A DNA stretch of 64,000 nucleotides, taken from NCBI GenBank assembly GCA_013399875.1, contig VXAZ01007909.1:62001-126000 (forward strand), read 5' to 3'. The notes beneath the pieces were generated by a model that worked only from the letters and a program-made list of their open reading frames with translations, had not been told where the DNA came from and did not search any database. Positions 56,001 to 64,000 of the stretch are shown piece by piece. The position numbers were made by a program, and so were the translations under genes. Every line of letters begins with the position of its first letter. The stretch's first letter is position 1. Source of the stretch: Gymnorhina tibicen. Taxonomy: Eukaryota > Chordata > Aves > Passeriformes > Artamidae.

Positions 56001-59000
56001 ACCTTCAGGGAAAAAAAAACACACAGGAGAAAACAAAAGGGATTTTTCTAAAGCTTCCTTTCCCACCACCTCAATGAGACAACCACTTCAGTAGCAATCC
56101 AAGAGGATGCCCCCAGAACTCTGCAATCAGTTCTTTCTATTTTCCCCCTAGCAAGACAGTCTCCCCATAATTTGGACACAAGGGAGGAGAAGCAGTTCTA
56201 GCACACAAAACTCCAGCAGAAGCTGCACTAACACGGCATAGGCCGGGGCAGGATTACCCACAGCATCTCTCTGAGCCACAGCCCCATTCTGCAGCTGGTA
56301 CAGGAAACGCTGATACAAGCCAGCAGCATTTCTGATGTTACTCAGCCTGTCTCATCTACCAGACTATCAGATTTTCTTCTTTATGCTTTTCCCCAAGTTG
56401 GTGTTTTGCAGGTTTTTCCTTGTCATGACCTGACCCTGCAGTGGGCAGCAGTTCACTTTGCCTTGTGTAAGTTCCTGTATTTATACAAACATAATATAAA
56501 AAATATGTATATACAAAACAGCCTGGCTAGCATTTTTTTCAAGAAAAATTCAGTTTCCTCCAGCAAAAAAAAAAAAAATGTCTGTAGTAAAGACATAACT
56601 GTAGGAGTCAGTTTTCCCACTTTAAGAATTTGAGATATGAGTAAATAGCCCCTTGACTCTCAAAGTAAAAAACATGCAACTGAATTAGACAAAGGCTGAA
56701 AGCTCATCCCAGGGCTTTGGGAGAAATAAATTCCTTCTAGTGTCCTTATACAGACAGTTTCATGACTGTTTACAAAGGTTTTATGAGACAATACAATACG
56801 TCACATTTTGAAGTTTTTTACTGTCTACTCTAGAATAGAATTACCAGAAACAGAGCAGGCCAAGGCAGAGTCTACAAAAACTAAAGAGAAGGCAGCATTT
56901 TCTCTCATTACAGAGAGACCTTTGATCACCAAGGTCACGTAAACCAGGCCCACAGAGCATGCTAGTCATAAACAGCCATGGAACAGGCACTGGGCAGTCT
57001 CCCTGCCCTCCTCCCATCACACTCCCCTGCTCATTTACTCCCACCCTAAACAACCATAAAGGCTGTGGCTAAGCTGGAAGAATTGCCAGGCAGCACCACC
57101 TGCTTCCTGATCCCAGGCCAGCCACATCCTGCCTTTCCCCACAGAGTGGGCCGCAGCCTGCCAGCAGCATTTCCTACCACCTTGTAAACGGACTCACTGC
57201 CCCAACAAGCATGGCCAAGGACAGTGGAAAACAAATGAAACAACAAAAGAAGTCAACACTTGAGGTTCATGAGGCAGAGAACAGATGCCCAGGGCAAGGA
57301 GACACTCAGATCTTCCCTCTGCTCTCCCATGGCCAACCACTCAGATTTGCCTGAGAAGCTTGGGTTTGAGGCTTGGCTTTTCCAATAGGAAGTGGGGGAA
57401 TGAGATCACCACACCAGATACCAGTCAGCCTTTTGCCCTCCATGGTTTTTTCTGTTTTATAAGAGGGAGGATTGTGCAGCTCAGGTCTGGATAGACAGGA
57501 CTGAGCTGGAGGCTATAGGACAGGAGCAGTCTCCTGGCCACTGGACGTCACTGCAGCACCTGAGCTGAGACATTCTTAAAGTGGCAGCCTAATGCACAGG
57601 CTCTGGACTAGAGTTTTCAATTTTTCAGGTCCTTCAAGAAGCACAGCTAAAACTTTGATCAACATCTATGGTAACTATGTGGCTGGCAGTCAGACATCTG
57701 GCTCTAAACCGTTCCAACAGTGGTCATCTTAGCACTTTTGGATTAATTAGCACCAAACAGATTTTCTGAGGTATTTTATAGCTGAAGGGCTTCCTGTGGC
57801 TGCCAATACCCCAGAAACCAAGACATAGATGTGTTGTGTACAGTTTTCAGCCTGATGAAAAGGAAGACTATTTTTAATCCAAGCCTACGTAGGGTGGGGC
57901 TCAGTTTGGCCTCCAACCAGGCCAAAAAGCCACTATAATCCACAAGACCAATGCCTGGCAATCTTTGCTTGCAAGCTGATGTCTGTTCTATTTTGGGGAT
58001 GGGAGGAATTTAGAATAAAAAGATATATAAATTAAAAACAAGGGAGGCTATGAAAAGTGAATAGAGGGAAGGGCCAGACTCATCATGTGTATTTTGGTCT
58101 AAAGAACAGGGCTCTAAAAGAACACAAATCAGAATGACTCTATTTTCCATTTCCCACAGCGGTTTATAATTTATAGCATGGGCTGAGGAGAGTACAGCCC
58201 CAGTATATTTTTTACAGGAGGAAAAGCCAACCCATGGGTCCTTGCACAGCAGTGAGACCTTTGGGAGGACGAGGCAGGAAAACAGCCACCAGCCATGGAC
58301 ATACCACCAGGATCCCATAGAAGGTTTCCTATCTCAGACACCAGTACAACATCTGTTGGGACACCCCATTGTTTTGTGCAGTTGGGACTGCAAAAAAGGC
58401 AAAGCAGAGGACTGGAAAAGAAGGGAAGTTTTGTTTATTTAGGGCTTATGGCCAACAGGCAACCAACCCACTTAAAGCAGAGGTTTTTTTGTACTCTCAG
58501 AACCTAAATGAACTGAAGATCACACAGCCTTCAGACATAATATACCACTAGGTTTTATTTGTTACAGACCCCGTCTTAACTTGGCATTCAAGCCAACACA
58601 ACACAGCCATTTATTTTGCCACATTAGCCCCACGTTCCTTGCAGTGCACAGGTCATTTGTCTAAAAGCAGGTACAGATAGCTTCTCTCACTGTCTTCAGG
58701 TGCCCCTTTACCACCCATCCATAAACTGTGAAACACTTGCATAGGCATCAGCATCTCTAGAGATCCTTCTTCACCTGGCCAGGGCTGGATCATTAACCCA
58801 ACTACAGAAGCCTGCAATTACTTCTCTTGGCAGAATGCAGAAAGGGCAGGATGAAGAGATGGTACATTGGGATAATGAGGACCAGCAATGATGAACCTCA
58901 AGCACTGCTATCGCTTTGGTCACACACTTCTTTAGAAAAAAAAGCCAACATCTAAGCAACACTATGAAGTTTAACCCAAACGTTATAAGCATAGCAGCAA

Positions 59001-60236
59001 AACTGGATGCTGAACACCTCAACACAACTTCACTTTGTCCTTCCTTGTTCTACGCAAGTGACCTCATCAACTACCTGCTCTCTCACTTCCTTCACTAAGG
59101 GCAGTAGGCGATGAGGAAACAGTGAATGAGACAGTAAAGTCTATAGTCAGCTTTAAAAAGAAAAAACAAAAAAGCTTACTTAAAACATCAGTAATTAGGC
59201 CACTTGCAGAGACACTACACTTTATCTTCTCTTGAAGATCACAGTAATAGTCTCTCTTCCCAGCTATTCAGTGGGGACTCTCAGCAGCATCTTAGCTGTC
59301 ACTCTTTCTACAGGAACAAAAAACCTACTGGAGAGGCATGAAAAACAGCTGTAAGCATCTCAGAGAAGGAAATGGGACAAGGAGACTGGTTAGAAGCATA
59401 TGGCCCATAGGGACTGACATAAGCAATCAGCAGCAGTCCTAACCAGAGCTTCCCATTTCAGACACTTATCCTGCTCCCCACATCCTCAGATGCATGTCAA
59501 ATCAATAATTATTTTATTACTTCCATACTAACTCCCAAATGTTAGTAGTGGACAGGCCACCGTAGCCCATTGGGACAGCCTGGGTGTTGGAGGAGGAGTC
59601 AATCTGCCCCCAGGAATGTGCACATTGCCCAGCAGCACAGGGTGTTGGAGAGTGCAGACCAGTCAGCAGAGGGGGACACAAGGAAGGGGACCTAAAGCAA
59701 GCAGCCCACCTGCCAAAGACACTGCATTTCATGGGCAGTGGTCACCCTCATGGCTCAGCTGCTGAAAGGTAGAGATAAACTAACAGGAACCAGCTGGCAA
59801 AACAAACAAAAGGGAAAGAATGACTGTGGATAGCTCCATCTCTGCTGATAGCAACTTTCCTGGGGGCACAGAAGCTCCCTTGTCATCATCATGCCACTCA
59901 CAAACCCACTGCAAAACTAGCTTTAAGTAGCCCAGGCATGAACCCAACAAACCCAGACAGGAAACCCTAGCTGTTAGAGGACCACACGTGATGTAATTCT
60001 TCCAAGCAGGCCAGACAGGACTTGCTTATCATTCTTGGTATTTTTAATCTATTACCAAAAAAAGCCAACAGATTATAGATTCCCAGGAGACCAGTGGATG
60101 CCACAGTAAGTGAGTGGACTGGCTGGCCACCACAGCTCAGCACCCTGCCCAGGGAGGTCCACACCCCTGATGGGAATAGAAGTGCTGGGAGAAGGTAGAG
60201 GAGCCAAGCAAACAGTCCTGCTGACAGGGCAGCTGC

Positions 60237-60278
60237 TGGTCAGCACTGATGTCAGTCATGGTCAGCACTGATGTCAGA
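60237..60278. repeat. Two-copy 22-bp tandem duplication
   Basis: The unit TGGTCAGCACTGATGTCAG occurs at 60237-60255 and again at 60259-60277. Confidence 0.88.
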
Positions 60279-61960
60279 TGTGCCCACCACAGGGAAGAGC
60301 TCTATCACCTCCAATGCCACCACCTCCAGATCAAACACTAGCACTGGTGGCACTAGCGGAGTGCAGATGTGCATGTCTTCTCCTCCCATCCCATTCTCCA
60401 GCCCTATTAGGTGGGGACTTCTGTCTTTGGCTCCATCAATTCACCACATTTGCTTGCTCAGCTGGTACAGATTGCTCTTCACATGGCTGGCAGATGACAC
60501 AGGAACACACCAAATACCTGAAATCTCAAACGCAGCACCTGCTGCCCAGATAGGGCTCTGCAGCAACAAACACACGAGTCCCATCTCTTGGCTGTAATCA
60601 AATCAATCATGTCTTCAATCAACAGTTAAAAGAGCGAGCCTCCATCACCCTCCCCAGGCAGCATGTCCCCAGTGTCACAGCACATCCACACCACATGTGC
60701 CAGTGCCATTTGCCAGTGGAGATGGGGTGGGCTGGGGGCTGCAGCACAACAAGATGAGGAAGGAGGACTTCTGACAGCCAGGATCCCCTGTCCCCATACT
60801 GATGGCACAATGTGACAATGCCACCCACATAAAGCAGAGGAAATCTACACCTTCAGCCCTTCACTTGGGAAGTATCTGCACAAACCAGAAGACTTTTCAC
60901 AGACCATTCTACAGTGTTCTGAGTGAATCTCACAACACATGGAAAGGTGTTATTCAAGTCTCTACTTCAGAGAAACCTGACCTAGAAACAGGAAAGATAT
61001 CCAGGGCAGGAAACACTAGCCAGGACAGGCTTGACCCATCACCTACAACTTCAGCATTGAAGAGCACAAAGTAGGCAGCTGCTAAGACTGAAGCTGAACT
61101 AATGCCGCTGTGTCTAAACACCACCCGCCTCATACCTACTCCCTGCACAGACCACACTGAAGATACCTATTTTTAATTCAGTAAATCCAAGAGAGACAGT
61201 ACACCCACTGGAACACTCAAACCCCTGTGTACGGAGCAGGGGACACAGCAGTAGTTCATTCATGACCAGCAGTCACACAGCTGAAAGTGATTACAGAAGC
61301 CCAGTCACTGTCAGCTGAGCTGCTGCTGCTCAGAGGACCTCCAGGATGCCCACTGAGCATCATTTCTCCCAGCCACAGCACCCAGAGCCCAGATGTTGGA
61401 CCATCAGCCAACTGCCTTTAGTTTTCACACTTCCCACCTACTTATCCACCAGCAGCAAGAGCAGCAGGTACCTCTGGGCTGGAAAAGGGTGCATGCAGGG
61501 ACAGCTGATTCTGCATTAGAGTCTGAGCAATTCTCTGGGATGGTCAGAGGGGAAACAGTCCTTTCAAGCCCTCCCCTACCAGCAGTGCTGCAGGCAGATC
61601 TCTGGCAAGACTTTACCCACCACAAACACAACCACTGCTGCTTGTGCAATAATCCAGTTCCCAGAGTGCCAACAGGAATGTATGTGCAAAGATGTCAACA
61701 GATGCCTATCAAGGGGCTTGGGGACCAGGGATAGGTGATATTGTGACATTTGTTACAGTAACCCAACAAATACTGGTTTAATTCAACCTTGCATCACCCT
61801 CTTTAAAAGAGTTGGTCTCAGTTTTGCAACATGCTTGAAAAGAAAAGATATTCAGGAATGTTTTGCTTTGCATATGCATTAAGGCTATTTAGTAAACTTC
61901 TAAAATTCAGTATCCACCTTTCAGACATCTGCTGGCAGGAGCTTCTGTATTCATCTTTGG

Positions 61961-62000
61961 CTTGTTTGATATAATTCTATCTTGTTTGATATAACTCTAA
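61961..62000. repeat. Two-copy 20-bp tandem duplication
   Basis: The unit CTTGTTTGATATAATTCTAT at 61961-61980 recurs at 61981-62000 with two differences. Confidence 0.88.
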
Positions 62001-62344
62001 TTACTTTCATGAGCTCAATGTCCAAAAAGATACACAGATTTCTAAATGCACATTAGTACTTACTTCAAAAAGTGCTGAGCATGCAAAGGCCAGTAATTGG
62101 TTGATAAGTATTAACATATCATGTTGTGGCTATTCCCAGTTTGACAGGAAACTTAAAAGAAAGTTAAAAATTAATAGTTATTGCACCAGGCAGGTTGATA
62201 GCTTGTCAGTCACATGTTTAAACATCTGGCCTGGAGAGATGAGAATCTGCTTTTTTTATGCAAAATTACTGCTCTAATATATGTGGAGGCAGAGTAATAC
62301 TCAAAGCCAGAACAAAACATCAACTTAAACCATGTTTCTTTTGC

Positions 62345-62370
62345 TTGCTTAGTGCTTGCTTAGTGCTTGC
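62345..62370. repeat. Short 11-bp tandem repeat
   Basis: About two and a half copies of GCTTGCTTAGT lie head to tail. Confidence 0.75.
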
Positions 62371-64000
62371 TACTTGGTGGTACACAAATAAAAACCAAGT
62401 AGCAGCCGCATAAATTTCACCAGTCCAACCCTCTGCACACTGCACAGCAATACTGTAGCAGCTGGCATCTCCTTCCTTCCTTCCCCACCTTTGCTTTCCA
62501 CTCTCTTTGTCATCAAAAGCACCACCATATCCCTGCACAGGGTTAAACTGCCTCCCAACGTGGCAGGTCAAGAGCTGCCCTTGTGAACACCATTAGAGAG
62601 CCGGACTGTGCTTTGTAGGGCGCTGATGGATCTGTAAAAAATCTGTGCTGGAATAATGCAAGCAGGCTTGATGCTGCTTTTCCATCACCTCTTCTGCCAC
62701 AGGCAATTCACAAGCAAGAAAATCCAGCTAACAGGCCTGTATCTAAAGAGGGACAAATGTTCCCCAGAGAATTCCAATCCACATCTCTCAGCGTTTTATG
62801 AAGCAAAGAGATGCAAAACATTGTAACTTAAAAAACAAACCCCAACCACAAACAAGAAATACCTCATACTGATATAAAACAGAACTTACTTGGTCTTTGG
62901 CTCTACTGAAAACACAGCCCCTTTGTGTTTTACCACCTATTATTTAATGCTGTGTAAAATGGATTACCAAGAACATTATCTGGGTGACGTGTTCCAACAC
63001 AAAATAAATTACCACCACCTAAAGTACCACCACCAAGACTTCAGGTGTGAAATGAGCCACTGATCACATCATCTACTTAGATAAGGAAGTGCATTACAGT
63101 ATCTATGATGGGCACACCCTCCCTAAACTCACTGCCAATCATGTAAAAGAAAAGTATTTATCTTCTCCCAATGCACTATGCTATACGTTGTCATAAATGC
63201 AACTACCATACTGAAGCTCCAAGTGGAGCACTTGCAGTTTAACTACACAAAAAGTGCAGATAAAGCCGTTCACAAGGCACACAGATCACTTTGATCACCA
63301 GCAGCTGCTTAAACACAACTACTGAATTAACTGTCCCTAACATCCCTTCCAATCAATCACTGAGCAGCAAGCACTCTCCTTTGCTTCCCTCAAGTCAGAA
63401 CTGTTGTATTTCCGCTTCTCCAAAGCCATTTAAGTCACTGCACAAGAAAGCCAAGTTAACACAGGAAAGAGTTACTAGAAGATCCCGCATGAGTGGATTC
63501 AGGACAAACTCATTTAACAAGGCTACAATTCCTTCACTCACCATCTTAATCTCACAACAATTATAACCCGGAGCAGAGAAGTTAGTAAGGGAGCCCCAAG
63601 GGAAGGGCTTCCTCTGCATTTATACCTAATGAAGCTATCACTCCCCAGAGCCCCATCCGCTGGAAAGCTCATCTAGCCAAAACTGGTAAATAGGTTTCTG
63701 GAGTTTGGGGCATTCTTAATCTGGGGAGATGTTTGCGTATTTTATGGGAGGGGAAACTTCATCAGATTAAGTTTGATACGAGAACAAAGACCCTGATTAA
63801 ACACAATTCTTTATATCTAGCACTGAATGACTGAGTTTAATAATCACATTATGATCTCTTAACTCAGACAAAGAATGAGTAATTGATCTTTCACAAGCAA
63901 AAAATTCCTTCAAAGGAGCTTGGTTACAACCAAGCAACATCCTCAAATTGTTAAACCGTTGGCAAGATTAACAGGCTGCGATAACAGCAGTGTTTGGAAA

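Larger units (their letters stand above)
46961..64000. other. Upstream flank of PLS3, no gene recognised
   Basis: Seventeen kilobases were read on both strands without finding a credible exon, RNA gene or bounded transposon. Open frames are short, overlapping and low in complexity. Present are an A-run with an ambiguous base at 50023-50069, tandem duplications at 60237-60278, 61961-62000 and 62345-62370, and an AT-rich block at about 50590-50810 with several TAATTA-like motifs. Distal enhancers, alternative PLS3 first exons or exons of the next gene cannot be excluded. Confidence 0.5.

Noticed and set aside
47000..64000. CRISPR array, operon or other microbial system
   Set aside because: The window is vertebrate nuclear DNA; the repeats are two-copy tandem duplications and homopolymers, not spaced arrays.

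Overview
This is a piece of a vertebrate nuclear genome, almost certainly from a passerine bird. The genes are split by GT-AG introns, intergenic space is long and AT-rich, and there is one CpG-rich promoter. The lineage call rests on a SINE at about 4881-5024 that joins a tRNA-Ile-like head (A box, AAT anticodon loop, B box) to a CR1-LINE tail, the architecture of the songbird TguSINE1 family. Low repeat density and two solo LTRs with 6-bp target duplications also fit a bird. If the species follows known synteny, the locus should lie on chromosome 4A, the counterpart of chicken 4p and part of human Xq; that is inference. Layout: 1-11125 is intergenic, holding the SINE and two minus-strand solo LTRs of endogenous retroviruses (5705-6217 and 7705-8354). 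At 11126-12568 a plus-strand gene encodes a secreted or membrane-anchored leucine-rich-repeat protein most like nyctalopin. About 2.8 kb of non-coding DNA separates its poly(A) signal from that of a convergent gene. From about 46.8 kb down to 15355 the minus strand carries a complete PLS3 (plastin-3, T-plastin) gene. All 15 coding exons could be placed; their lengths sum to 1887 nt, giving 628 residues plus a stop, in frame across all 14 coding junctions. A probable non-coding first exon lies in a CpG-rich promoter at about 46.4-46.96 kb, separated from the start-codon exon by a 10.9-kb first intron. From 46.96 to 64.0 kb I recognise no gene; this is the upstream flank of PLS3, with simple repeats and small tandem duplications. 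PLS3 is a cytoplasmic, calcium-regulated actin-bundling protein. The LRR protein would act at the cell surface or outside the cell. Nothing suggests a functional link between them; they are merely tail-to-tail neighbours. I found no exotic multi-gene system. The best leads are the nyctalopin-like gene beside PLS3, the two well-bounded solo LTRs, the chimaeric SINE, and a U2-snRNA-like fragment in PLS3 intron 1.
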